A stretch of 12,938 nt of DNA, from NCBI GenBank assembly GCA_035524095.1, contig DATKPK010000229.1, positions 1 to 12,938 on the forward strand. The letters run 5' to 3'. Numbering within the stretch: the first letter of the stretch is position 1; each line of letters starts with the position of its first letter. Shown here one piece after another: positions 1-7,293 of this stretch. Origin of the DNA: DATJUF01 sp035524095. Its GTDB lineage: Bacteria; Desulfobacterota; Binatia; Binatales; Binataceae. The translations under genes were made by a program, and so were the position numbers. Under the pieces are notes generated by a model. It made no database searches, was not told the DNA's origin, and saw nothing but the letters and a program-made list of their open reading frames with translations.

Positions 1-576
1 GTCTTCGTGCGCCTTACCGGATGTAATCTGCGCTGCGCCTGGTGTGATACTGCGTACGCGTTTTACGAAGGCGCGCAGATGGAAATCCCGGCAGTGATAG
101 AGCGCGTGCGCAGCTACGGGTGCCAGCTTGTAGAGCTTACGGGCGGCGAGCCACTACTGCAGCAAGGGATACATGCGCTTATCAAGGCTCTACTAGTTGA
201 AAACTACGAAGTGCTGGTAGAGACTTCGGGCGAGCGCGATATCAGTACGCTTGACCCTCATGTGATCAGGATCGTGGACCTCAAATGCCCGGATAGCGGC
301 GAGGTGGAACGGAACCTTTGGACGAATATCGAGCATCTGAATGGGCGAGACGAAGTGAAATTTGTGATCGCGAGCCGCCGCGATTACGAATGGGCGCGCA
401 GTGTTCTCAGTGAGTACCGGCTCGAAGGAAGAGTCAACGCGGTCCTGATGAGTCCCGCGTTTGGGCTGATCAAACCAGTCACGCTGGCGAACTGGATACT
501 CGAGGATCGCCTCCCCGCCCGCATGCAATTACAAATGCACAAATATATCTGGGACCCGGACAAGCGCGGGGTATAG
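1..576 (+). CDS. queE: 7-carboxy-7-deazaguanine synthase QueE, 5' truncated by window edge
   Basis: Radical-SAM enzyme that converts 6-carboxy-5,6,7,8-tetrahydropterin to 7-carboxy-7-deazaguanine in the preQ0/queuosine pathway (cytosolic). Frame 1 is open from base 1. It shows the QueE-type cluster motif CNLRCAWC (codons 8-15, C-x3-C-x2-C) ligating the 4Fe-4S cluster, followed by DTAYAF. Next come the SAM-binding LTGGEPLLQ (about codons 46-54), DLKCPDSGE and the family's C-terminal HKYIWDPDKRGV just before the TAG stop. The GTG at base 7 lies inside the conserved VFVRLTGCN stretch, so it is not the true start. About 20-30 N-terminal residues are missing upstream. No other queuosine gene lies downstream, so any operon partners must be to the left. 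Confidence 0.95.
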   Translation, partial: VFVRLTGCNLRCAWCDTAYAFYEGAQMEIPAVIERVRSYGCQLVELTGGEPLLQQGIHALIKALLVENYEVLVETSGERDISTLDPHVIRIVDLKCPDSGEVERNLWTNIEHLNGRDEVKFVIASRRDYEWARSVLSEYRLEGRVNAVLMSPAFGLIKPVTLANWILEDRLPARMQLQMHKYIWDPDKRGV

Positions 577-633
577 GTGCTTGGCAGTAGATTTGGTTAG
601 ATCGCGACAACCTTTGACTGAGCTACGAGAGAA

Positions 634-954
634 ATGGAAAAGCCGCTGATAAGTGACGTGTTGCCGGACTTGGTCGAGGAGATCGCATACCTTTTGAAAG
701 AGGCAGGTGCCGACCCACTCATCGGTCAGTTGCGCGCAGCGCGGATGGAATCGATCTGCGATTGCGGTGACGACAATTGCGCCAGCTTTGCGACCGCGGC
801 TGAAGTAAAGGTGGCGAGTGTAGTGGAATTACAGGCTATCGAAGGAAACTTGATCATCGATCTAAATGCAGCCGAACAAATCTGCTTCATCGAAGTTCTT
901 GGGCGTCCGGATGTGCGGTATTTGATCGAGGAACACTACGAAGCGCCGAAGTAG
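634..954 (+). CDS. Small protein of unknown function with C-x-C-G-D-D-x-x-C motif
   Basis: 106-residue acidic, cytosolic-looking protein with no signal peptide or membrane segment. The N-terminal half is helical (SDVLPDLVEEIAYLLKEAG). The centre carries CDCGDDNCASF (residues 42-52), with three cysteines and two aspartates closely spaced, which could bind a metal. The C-terminal half reads as beta strands (NLIIDLNAAEQICFIEVLG) and ends in a short helix. It resembles small uncharacterised bacterial proteins I recall with a CxCGDDxCxTF-like motif, but no function is known to me. The ATG follows a weak purine-rich stretch (GAGAGA, about 627-632). It lies 57 bp after queE on the same strand, so co-transcription is possible. 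Confidence 0.75.
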   Translation: MEKPLISDVLPDLVEEIAYLLKEAGADPLIGQLRAARMESICDCGDDNCASFATAAEVKVASVVELQAIEGNLIIDLNAAEQICFIEVLGRPDVRYLIEEHYEAPK

Positions 955-996
955 GGCGGATGCTAGAGCTGCCGACCCAATAGCATTGGACATCAT

Positions 997-1596
997 ATGC
1001 CCTGGCTTGAACCGGTGACACTGCGTGGCTCGCTCATCACGCTGGAACCGCTCGCGCAGAGTAATTGCGCAGAGTTGATCGAAGCGGTCGAAGATGGTGA
1101 GCTCTACAAGCTTTGGTACACGTCAGTTCCCGCGCCTGAGAATATGGCTGAGGAGATAGACAAGCGGCTTGGCCAGCAAGCCGCTGGACTATGGCTTCCG
1201 TTCGTCGTGATCGGGAACGCGACGAACAGAGCCATAGGTATGACGAATTATCTTAATGCCGATGCCATCAACCGGCGCGTTGAGATCGGTGGAACCTGGT
1301 ATCGGAAAAGTATCCAGCGCAGTGGCGCCAATTCCGAAGCCAAACTGCTCCTGATGCGCCATGCCTTCGAGGATCTGGACTGCATTGCGGTGGAATTCAG
1401 GACGCACTTTTTCAACCATCAGAGCCGCCGCGCGATAGAACGCTTGGGCGCCAAACTCGATGGGATTCTCCGCAGTCATCAACTCGCTGCCAATGGGACG
1501 TTACGCGATACCTGCGTTTACAGCATCGTCGCCAGCGAATGGCCAACGGTGAAGGCGCACCTGTCGTGGCAATTGACTCGCCCAAGAGGCGACTAG
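997..1596 (+). CDS. GNAT-family N-acetyltransferase, RimJ/RimL type
   Basis: 199-residue cytosolic acetyl-CoA-dependent N-acetyltransferase; the substrate cannot be predicted. The N-terminus (VTLRGSLITLEPL) is typical of the RimJ/RimL subfamily. VEIGGTWYRKS (residues 95-105) is the central strand. The acetyl-CoA pyrophosphate-binding loop is QRSGAN (107-112), followed by the helix EAKLLLMRHAFEDLDC. Motif B is HFFNHQSRRAIERLGAKLDG (138-157), with the usual Asn at 140. The later segment GTLRDTCVYSIVASEWPTVK matches the C-terminal strands of this family. Full length for the family. The ribosome-binding site before ATG 997 is weak. It converges on the hydrolase gene, with only 20 bp between the two stops. 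Confidence 0.9.
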   Translation: MPWLEPVTLRGSLITLEPLAQSNCAELIEAVEDGELYKLWYTSVPAPENMAEEIDKRLGQQAAGLWLPFVVIGNATNRAIGMTNYLNADAINRRVEIGGTWYRKSIQRSGANSEAKLLLMRHAFEDLDCIAVEFRTHFFNHQSRRAIERLGAKLDGILRSHQLAANGTLRDTCVYSIVASEWPTVKAHLSWQLTRPRGD

Positions 1597-1616
1597 CGAT
1601 CGACATATACCGAACT

Positions 1617-2444
1617 TTAGTTGGTGGCGCGGAGGCCGAGGGCGGTGCGGCTGAACTGGAGTGCAAAAGCGGTGACCTCGTCGGCCACTCGATCTCTTTC
1701 GCTATCCACCGTAATCACGTGATAACTCTCCTCGAGCGTTACAGCGCGCTTTTCGGCGGAGCCGAGATGGCTCATCACGAAGCCCACGTTTTTGTCGAAT
1801 GGGCAGACATGGTCGCGACGGCTGTGAATCAACAGCGTCGGCTGGACGATCTCGCCAAGACGCGCGCGCATCGTTCGAGCAAGCTGATGGAGCTCAAGGG
1901 CAGCGCGCACCGGCATAAGGTTGTGGCGCGGATGGATGCTTCGGGCGGCGTGATCGTGGATATCGGAGCCGTCCCCTTTGCGCATATAGATTAGGTCAGT
2001 GAAGCGAGCGAATGGTTCGATCAAGCTCAAGGCGGCTCGCTGCCGAAAGGAAATGAAAAAGGCGGGCGCCATCAGGGCGAGCCCGGCGATTGCTTCGCGC
2101 TGATCGAGGGCAAGGCGAGTGCTAAGAAGTGCTCCCATCGAGAGACCCGCAACGATAATTGGATCACCGTAGGGCCGCAAATGTTCGAGGCCGTCGATGG
2201 TGCTCTCGTACCAGTTATCATGAGTCGTTGCGCCAAGATCTTCCGGCGTTGTGGCGTGCCCCGCCAAGCGGACTCCGAGGACGCGTGCACCGGCGGTATT
2301 CAGGCGCTCGCCGAGATAACGCATTTCATACGGCGTGCCACCGAAGCCGTGAACCAGCAGGACGCTCAAGCCTGCGCCGTCGAAGAAAAAGGGTTCAGTG
2401 GAGGGCTGTTGCGAGGGGTCGGGGTCGTCGCTTGAATTGCTCAT
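1617..2444 (-). CDS. Alpha/beta-hydrolase, carboxylesterase / monoacylglycerol lipase type
   Basis: 275-residue serine hydrolase expected to cleave carboxyl esters such as short acyl or monoacyl glycerol esters. The oxyanion-hole motif is VLLVHGFGGTPYEM (residues 28-41). The nucleophile elbow is GLSMG (100-104, Ser102). The likely acid is Asp211 in HSRRDHVCP, and the likely base is His242 in ESYHVITVD. The layout resembles the Est30-like carboxylesterases and YvaK-like proteins. There is no cleavable signal; residues 1-18 are polar and disordered. The gene starts 37 bp after the PpiD-like gene on the same strand, so an operon is likely although the functions are not obviously linked. Substrate is unknown. 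Confidence 0.92.
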   Translation of the reverse strand: MSNSSDDPDPSQQPSTEPFFFDGAGLSVLLVHGFGGTPYEMRYLGERLNTAGARVLGVRLAGHATTPEDLGATTHDNWYESTIDGLEHLRPYGDPIIVAGLSMGALLSTRLALDQREAIAGLALMAPAFFISFRQRAALSLIEPFARFTDLIYMRKGDGSDIHDHAARSIHPRHNLMPVRAALELHQLARTMRARLGEIVQPTLLIHSRRDHVCPFDKNVGFVMSHLGSAEKRAVTLEESYHVITVDSERDRVADEVTAFALQFSRTALGLRATN

Positions 2445-2481
2445 AGATTGCTTTCGGCTTTTCGTAATTCGATGAGCGCGC

Positions 2482-4428
2482 TCAACTGGAGGTGGCAGCC
2501 AGTTGATTGGGATCGACCATGATCTGCGCGCGGCTCTTTAAGTCGTTAACAAAATTCATCCAGGCTTGCGCTTGGGTCTGATCGGTATAAGTCTTGGCGA
2601 AATCGGGACCGTCGGCTTCCCACTGGGCGTCCGTCGGGAAAGTCCGGCTGGTCAATTCGAAGATATACCAATTGCCGTCATTCTCGGCGGGATCCTTCAA
2701 AACGCCAGGAACTTTGGCCGTTGCGGCAGCCTGACTGATCACAGAGCCCATCGTGCCCAGACCGGGGATCGTGTCCGTTGAACGTGCAAAGGCGCCGGTT
2801 TCGTGGATATCGAGATGATTCGTCACGGCGGCCTTCGTGAAATCGTCGGGCGTGACGATTTTCGCAATTATGGATTGCGCCAACTTATGAGCCTTGGTCT
2901 CCGCCGTAACGCGAATCAGCATCATACGGACCAAGTCGTGGATATCTGCCAGTGGAGGGACATGCGACGGATCCTTAGCGATGACGTTAACGAGATAAGG
3001 CACGTCTGTGTCGGTGACAGCTGAGGTCGAGCCGGTGTCAAGCTTGAAAACCGCAGGGCCAAGCTTCGTATCGTCTTCGGCACCCTTGATTTGTTCGTTA
3101 GCCGCGAATTCAGGGGGCGATACCACGGCTAAACCGCGCTTCTTTGCGATTTCGTCCAGGCTATGGCCGGTGAGGGCGGCAGTGAGATCCTGCTGAACGT
3201 CTGCCTTGCCCATCTCGATTCCGGCTTTGCGTCTGAGTTCGGCGATTATCTTACCGCGCACTTGCTCGGGTGCGTCGGTCCCAGCCGCTTCGACATCATC
3301 GACTTTCAAGACGTGAAACCCGAACTGGGTCTCGACGATAGTCATCTGGCCGGGCTTGAGGCTGAAGGCAGCGTCCTCGAACGGCTTGACCATCTCGCCG
3401 CGAGGGAATGAGCCGAGGTCGCCACCGTTGTTCTTGGTACCCGGATCATTCGAGTATTTTTTTGCGAGAGCGGCGAAATTTGCACCCGCCTGAAGCTGCT
3501 TGAGAATGTCTTCGGCTTTGGCGCGTGCAGCATCCTTGTCCTTCTGGCTGGCCCCCGGGGCGACGGCAATCAGGATGTGACTGGCATGAACCTCGGCCGG
3601 ATGGGTGAACATAGTCTTGGCGTTATCATCGTAGAAGTTCTGGATATCTTCATCTGAAGGCTCGCCAGCAGCGGCAAGCTGTGCTGGATCATAGCGGATA
3701 AAACTGATCTTGATACGGTCGGGCTCGCGGAAAATTTCCTTGTTCTGCAAGTAGAACTTGGCGACTTCCTGATCGGTTGGGTTAATCCCAGCCGTGAACT
3801 GTGTGTAGGGCACGGTTATGTAGGAGAGCGCAAGCTTGATCGAAAACTGATCATAGGCGCTTCGGGTCTCGGCGGTACTGATTTGCGTTGCATGCGTGAC
3901 CATCTGGCGCATCGCATCGTTAAGCATCTGAGCGCGGGTATCTGATTCATAGTTTGCGGGTTCGAGGTCATTGCTTCGCAATATTTCCTGGTACCGGGTG
4001 ACGTCGAAGCGGCCGTTGTCCTGAAATGCGCTCTGCGACTCGATAGTTTGCTCGAGGGCGTCGTCACTCACCGAGAGGCCGATTCGGTTTGCCTCATCCT
4101 CGATCAACTTTTGATCAATAAGCTGCTCGACTGCGGTTCCGCGTAGGTTCATACGGGCGAGCATCTGCTGGGCATTGTCGCCGTAAAGGTTATTGACGGT
4201 ATTGCGGATATTAACGACGGCGTGGTCGACGTCGCCGGCGAGGATTTGCTGGCATCCGGGCAGCGTCATAAGAGCGAACTGGCGGCAATTAATCGTTGCG
4301 ACCGCTTTGACCCGCGTGAAGTAGCTGCCAACTGAGGTGCCAAAGAAAAGAGCGAAGGGAAGCACCAATAGGATCAGGAGGAGGCGAGTCCCGAAAGAGT
4401 AAGAGTGTTTGCGAATGCCTTCGAGCAT
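2482..4428 (-). CDS. ppiD: PpiD/SurA-like membrane-anchored peptidyl-prolyl cis-trans isomerase
   Basis: 648-residue periplasmic foldase that assists proteins leaving the Sec translocon, with a parvulin prolyl-isomerase domain. Residues 1-14 are cytoplasmic and basic, followed by one membrane anchor at about 15-37. A SurA/PpiD-type N-terminal chaperone region covers about 75-240 (LIDQKLIEDEANRIGLSVSD; FDVTRYQEILRSN). The parvulin domain is at about 278-378, with HASHIL (281-286), FAALAKKYSNDPGT, GGDLGSF (335-341), MVKPFEDAAFSL and FGFHVLKV (369-376). The C-terminal region (about 380-648) looks like a second chaperone lobe. Size and order match PpiD (about 620 residues in E. coli). It is divergent from mreB and probably heads an operon with the hydrolase. 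Assignment to PpiD rather than a related SurA-like foldase rests mainly on the anchor. Confidence 0.9.
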   Translation of the reverse strand: MLEGIRKHSYSFGTRLLLILLVLPFALFFGTSVGSYFTRVKAVATINCRQFALMTLPGCQQILAGDVDHAVVNIRNTVNNLYGDNAQQMLARMNLRGTAVEQLIDQKLIEDEANRIGLSVSDDALEQTIESQSAFQDNGRFDVTRYQEILRSNDLEPANYESDTRAQMLNDAMRQMVTHATQISTAETRSAYDQFSIKLALSYITVPYTQFTAGINPTDQEVAKFYLQNKEIFREPDRIKISFIRYDPAQLAAAGEPSDEDIQNFYDDNAKTMFTHPAEVHASHILIAVAPGASQKDKDAARAKAEDILKQLQAGANFAALAKKYSNDPGTKNNGGDLGSFPRGEMVKPFEDAAFSLKPGQMTIVETQFGFHVLKVDDVEAAGTDAPEQVRGKIIAELRRKAGIEMGKADVQQDLTAALTGHSLDEIAKKRGLAVVSPPEFAANEQIKGAEDDTKLGPAVFKLDTGSTSAVTDTDVPYLVNVIAKDPSHVPPLADIHDLVRMMLIRVTAETKAHKLAQSIIAKIVTPDDFTKAAVTNHLDIHETGAFARSTDTIPGLGTMGSVISQAAATAKVPGVLKDPAENDGNWYIFELTSRTFPTDAQWEADGPDFAKTYTDQTQAQAWMNFVNDLKSRAQIMVDPNQLAATSS

Positions 4429-4666
4429 CTGAACATCTTAGTTTAGGGGCTTTTGCTTGTGCAATTAGCCGAAGCCAAGGGGGTACTAGCTTAAGGCCAG
4501 CACCAGCCAAGGGGCTCCGTGCGGAGAAGTTCGAAGCAGGGCGGGTGCGAATGGCAGTTTTACGATTCGGTCGAGCTGCCGCGTGCAACTATCCGCGATA
4601 CTCGCCGCGATTAGCGCAGAAATTGCTTGCGTCCACGGAGGAATACCGTTAGTTTTCTGGTAGGCG

Positions 4667-4696
4667 TTAAATCTCAAGCTTTTCCTGAATTATATT
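4667..4696 (+). promoter_or_regulatory. Putative sigma-70-type promoter for the mreB operon
   Basis: TATATT at 4691-4696 matches 5 of 6 bases of the -10 consensus. It sits 18 bp after a poor -35 (TTAAAT, 4667-4672, 3 of 6). This would give an mRNA leader of about 85-90 nt before the mreB GTG. It is the only AT-rich island in the intergenic region. The minus strand of the same island reads TATAAT (4694-4689) but has no matching -35. The call is an inference from sequence resemblance only. Confidence 0.3.
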
Positions 4697-4774
4697 TTGC
4701 GTTGCGGTGGGCTGGAGTCCTTGGGTAAAGCGGTGGCTGGGGTGTGAAGTTAAAGGCCCGGGTGCGGGCAGGAC

Positions 4775-4780
4775 AAGGGG
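4775..4780 (+). promoter_or_regulatory. Ribosome-binding site deciding the mreB GTG start
   Basis: AAGGGG at 4775-4780 lies 9 nt before the GTG at 4790. No in-frame ATG exists nearby. The start gives the standard MreB N-terminus, with the membrane-binding hydrophobic stretch before the first phosphate loop. Confidence 0.6.
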
Positions 4781-4789
4781 CATAGGGCG

Positions 4790-5824
4790 GTGGTCTTCAA
4801 TTCACTTTTTCGCTGGTTCTCGAACGATCTCGCAATCGATTTAGGCACGGCCAACACATTGATCTACGTCAAGGGTGACGGGATCGTATGCAACGAGCCG
4901 TCGGTGGTCGCGGTCCAGAAGGATTCGCGCGGAGGCCGCCGCGTATTGGCGATCGGCGCGGAGGCTAAGCGGATGCTGGGCCGCACGCCTGGCTCCATCG
5001 TGGCGATACGGCCATTGAAGGATGGCGTGATCGCTGATTTCGAGATCACAGAAAGCATGCTGCGGCATTTCATCCAGAAGACGCACAACCGCAAAATCCT
5101 GGTGCGTCCGCGGATCGTTATCTGTGTACCCTTCGGCATCACTGCGGTGGAAAAGCGGGCGGTGCGCGAATCGGCTGAATCAGCCGGAGCGCACGAAGTC
5201 TACCTGATTGAGGAGCCGATGGCGGCTGCGATAGGGGCTGGACTGCCAATCACCGAGCCCGCTGGCAACATGATCGTGGATATTGGTGGCGGCACCACTG
5301 AGGTCGCAGTTATCTCGCTGGCCGGTGTCGTCTTCTCACGGTCGGTGCGCGTCGCTGGCGACAAAATGGATGAAGCGATCATCCAGCATATCAAGCGAAA
5401 GTATAACCTCCTTATCGGTGAGCGCACCGCAGAGTTGATCAAGATTACCATTGGTTCGGCCTATCCCGGCAATGAAATCCAGACGATGGAAATCAAGGGA
5501 CGCGACCTCGTTGCTGGTGTGCCCAAGATAATCGAAATCACAGACGAAGAGATTCGCGAAGCGCTGATGGAACCGGTGCATCAGGTCGTCGAATCGGTGC
5601 GAATCGCGCTCGAGCGGACGCCCCCGGAACTTGCCTCCGACATCGTCGAAAAAGGGATCGTGCTGGCGGGTGGCGGAGCGTTGTTGAGGAATCTGGATGT
5701 ACTGCTGCGTGAAGAGACGGGCCTCCCGGTTACGCTCGCCGAGGATCCACTGACGGCCGTCGTTATGGGCGCGGGCAAGGTACTGGATGAATTGACGCTG
5801 CTGCGCGACGTGACCGTCGAGTGA
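4790..5824 (+). CDS. mreB: Rod shape-determining protein MreB
   Basis: 344-residue bacterial actin that polymerises with ATP on the inner face of the membrane and guides the elongasome. It has the actin-fold nucleotide motifs in order: phosphate-1 loop IDLGTANT (16-23), phosphate-2 loop IVDIGGGTTEV (162-172) and the adenosine motif GIVLAGGGALLRN (289-301). The N-terminal MVFNSLFRWF is a likely membrane-binding amphipathic segment. LIEEPMAAAIGAGLP (139-153) is highly typical of MreB. Length is normal (about 340-350). The GTG start is supported by AAGGGG 9 nt upstream. First gene of mreB-mreC-mreD-mrdA-rodA; the operon promoter is probably in 4429-4789. Confidence 0.98.
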   Translation: MVFNSLFRWFSNDLAIDLGTANTLIYVKGDGIVCNEPSVVAVQKDSRGGRRVLAIGAEAKRMLGRTPGSIVAIRPLKDGVIADFEITESMLRHFIQKTHNRKILVRPRIVICVPFGITAVEKRAVRESAESAGAHEVYLIEEPMAAAIGAGLPITEPAGNMIVDIGGGTTEVAVISLAGVVFSRSVRVAGDKMDEAIIQHIKRKYNLLIGERTAELIKITIGSAYPGNEIQTMEIKGRDLVAGVPKIIEITDEEIREALMEPVHQVVESVRIALERTPPELASDIVEKGIVLAGGGALLRNLDVLLREETGLPVTLAEDPLTAVVMGAGKVLDELTLLRDVTVE

Positions 5825-5891
5825 TCGGCGTTCGTCTATTCGCATAGCCGTATCGCAAGTCTAATCGACTTCCTACCTTAGGACGTGAAAG

Positions 5892-6761
5892 GTGAGAGGC
5901 TCCTTCCTGTGGCGCAACCGCGTTGTGCTAACCGGCGGGCTGATGCTCCTGCTGGCGTTGCACCTGATTTCGAGCGGTGTGTCGCCGGACGGAAGGACAG
6001 GACGCCCAGCCTTGGTATTGATGGAGGTCTTGCGGCCGTTTCAAGCGTCTGAATCAGCTCTCGCCGCCAATTTTCGAGGCTTTTTTTCAGATTACATCGA
6101 TCTGGTCGGGGTGCGTGAGGAAAACGATCGTCTGAAGCGTACCTTGGCGCAACTTCAATCTGAGCGCACCCATCTAGTCGAGCTCGAGGTCGAAAACCAC
6201 CATCTGACTGATTTGCTCGATCTGCGTGACGCGCTTGCGATGCCGGGGGTCGCGGCGCGAGTCATCGGGGGCGACGCGACTGGGCTGACGCGCACACTAA
6301 TACTGTCGCAGGGCAGCTCGATGGGGCTCCGTCCGGAAATGGCCGTGATCAGTACCGACGGTGTCGTGGGCAAGTTGATCACGGTCAGTCCGAATGCGTC
6401 GCGGGTCCTATTGATCAACGACCATAATTCGGGACTGGACGCAATTGATCAGCGCAGCCGAGCGCGCGGCATTGTCGCTGGCGCGATGGACGACGGACTC
6501 ATCATGAAGTATGTCGACCGCACTGGTGACGTAAAGCCTGGTGACGCGGTAATAACTTCGGGGATGGACGGGATCTTTCCGGGTGGGTTGCTGGTTGGAC
6601 AGGTAGTACAGGTATCCCAGGAAGGGCCAGGGCTGTTTTTGAATATTGCGATCAAGCCGGCGGTCGATTTCAGTAAGCTTGAAGAGCTACTGGTGCTGAC
6701 GGAAAGGCCGCCCCAACCGGCCGAGACTACCACCGCTGCGAATCCGAAGGCTGCGCCCTAA
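5892..6761 (+). CDS. mreC: Rod shape-determining protein MreC
   Basis: 289-residue bitopic inner-membrane protein whose periplasmic part links MreB and MreD to PBP2 and activates it. It has a short cytoplasmic N-terminus and one membrane segment at about 11-28 (VVLTGGLMLLLALHLISS). A coiled coil follows at about 72-112 (VREENDRLKRTLAQLQSERT onward). Two MreC beta-barrel modules cover about 118-270, with GLRPEMAVISTDGVVGKL (145-162), LLINDHNSGLDAI and VITSGMDGIFPGGLLVG (220-236). The C-terminal tail (about 272-289) is Pro/Ala/Thr-rich and probably disordered. The GTG start is supported by AGGA at 5880-5883, 8 nt upstream. A 67-bp gap separates it from mreB. The stop codon touches the mreD start. 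Confidence 0.96.
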   Translation: MRGSFLWRNRVVLTGGLMLLLALHLISSGVSPDGRTGRPALVLMEVLRPFQASESALAANFRGFFSDYIDLVGVREENDRLKRTLAQLQSERTHLVELEVENHHLTDLLDLRDALAMPGVAARVIGGDATGLTRTLILSQGSSMGLRPEMAVISTDGVVGKLITVSPNASRVLLINDHNSGLDAIDQRSRARGIVAGAMDDGLIMKYVDRTGDVKPGDAVITSGMDGIFPGGLLVGQVVQVSQEGPGLFLNIAIKPAVDFSKLEELLVLTERPPQPAETTTAANPKAAP

Positions 6762-7268
6762 GTGGGTCTGGTCGCTTTGTTTTCAGCGGCTACGCTGATC
6801 GCGCTCGCGATTCAAACGACGATACCTCACTGGCTGCCGACCGGGATGTTCGTGCCGGATCTCGTAATGATTCTAGCGGTCGATTTGGGCATGAAACACC
6901 ACGGCGCGCTGCCTGCGCTGATGGCGTTTGGAATTGGCTACGCGACAGACGCCTTCGCAGGCACTCATCCGGGATTCAATGCGTTCGTGCTGACGCTGGT
7001 GTTTCTTCTAGCTTATGCGCTATCGCGCTACCTGATTTCGACCAGCGTCGCGATTGGGATAGTCGTGGTATTCATTGGCGTGTTGATCCAAGGCCTTTTT
7101 GATTACGTAGTGAGTCTCGGATGGCAGACTGGACTGCGACCGGGCACTTTGGTAGCGCCCGTATTGATTCAGGCTGTAATCACTGCGTTTTTGACACCTT
7201 GGGTGCTGGCTATCATGAGTTGGGCGAAGCGAAGTTTGGGATTGCGGCAGATAAGCGTACGCGAATAA
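6762..7268 (+). CDS. mreD: Rod shape-determining protein MreD
   Basis: 168-residue integral membrane subunit of the elongasome with about five hydrophobic segments (roughly 4-20, 30-45, 50-64, 74-92, 95-117, with a further one near 130-152). The motif GYATDAFAGTHPGFNAF (59-75) matches the conserved G-x-x-x-D-x-x-x-G loop of MreD. Length is normal (about 160-175). The GTG start directly follows the mreC TAA with no spacer (TAAGTG), which implies translational coupling. GAAGG at 6746-6750, inside the end of mreC, is a possible ribosome-binding site 11 nt upstream. No better start exists before the first hydrophobic segment. Confidence 0.93.
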   Translation: MGLVALFSAATLIALAIQTTIPHWLPTGMFVPDLVMILAVDLGMKHHGALPALMAFGIGYATDAFAGTHPGFNAFVLTLVFLLAYALSRYLISTSVAIGIVVVFIGVLIQGLFDYVVSLGWQTGLRPGTLVAPVLIQAVITAFLTPWVLAIMSWAKRSLGLRQISVRE

Positions 7269-7281
7269 GATATAGCTATCT

Positions 7282-7286
7282 GGGGG
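7282..7286 (+). promoter_or_regulatory. Ribosome-binding site deciding the mrdA TTG start
   Basis: GGGGG at 7282-7286 lies 7 nt before the TTG at 7294. An in-frame TAG at 7273-7275 rules out starts further upstream. The next ATG in frame (codon 49) would delete the membrane anchor, so TTG is the most reasonable start. Confidence 0.6.
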
Positions 7287-7293
7287 CCACACG

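Larger units (their letters stand above)
4429..4789. other. 361-bp divergent intergenic region between ppiD-like gene and mreB
   Basis: No supportable gene. It must contain the promoters of both the minus-strand foldase gene and the plus-strand elongasome operon. The clearest element is an AT-rich stretch around 4665-4698 inside otherwise GC-rich DNA. The small hairpin GCCCG/CGGGC (4756-4760 and 4765-4769, loop GGTG) lies directly before the mreB ribosome-binding site. Short minus-strand open frames here lack an ATG with a credible ribosome-binding site and resemble nothing I know. Confidence 0.7.

Noticed and set aside
577..633. TTGGCA-like -35 between queE and the 106-residue ORF
   Set aside because: No -10-like hexamer lies at a usable distance (TTAGAT is only about 10 bp away).
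1597..1616. Possible terminator between the converging GNAT and hydrolase genes
   Set aside because: The 20-bp gap has no inverted repeat worth calling.
1539..1994. 151-codon plus-strand open frame overlapping the end of the GNAT gene and the hydrolase
   Set aside because: It is antisense to the C-terminus and catalytic Asp/His region of a clear alpha/beta-hydrolase, with no ribosome-binding site or domain of its own.
4486..4677. 63-codon minus-strand open frame in the divergent intergenic region
   Set aside because: It begins at TTG. The nearby TATAAT would put the start of transcription on top of the start codon, there is no -35, and the peptide resembles nothing known.
5336..5845. 169-codon minus-strand open frame antisense to mreB
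   Set aside because: It overlaps the conserved 3' half of mreB and its translation looks like no known protein.
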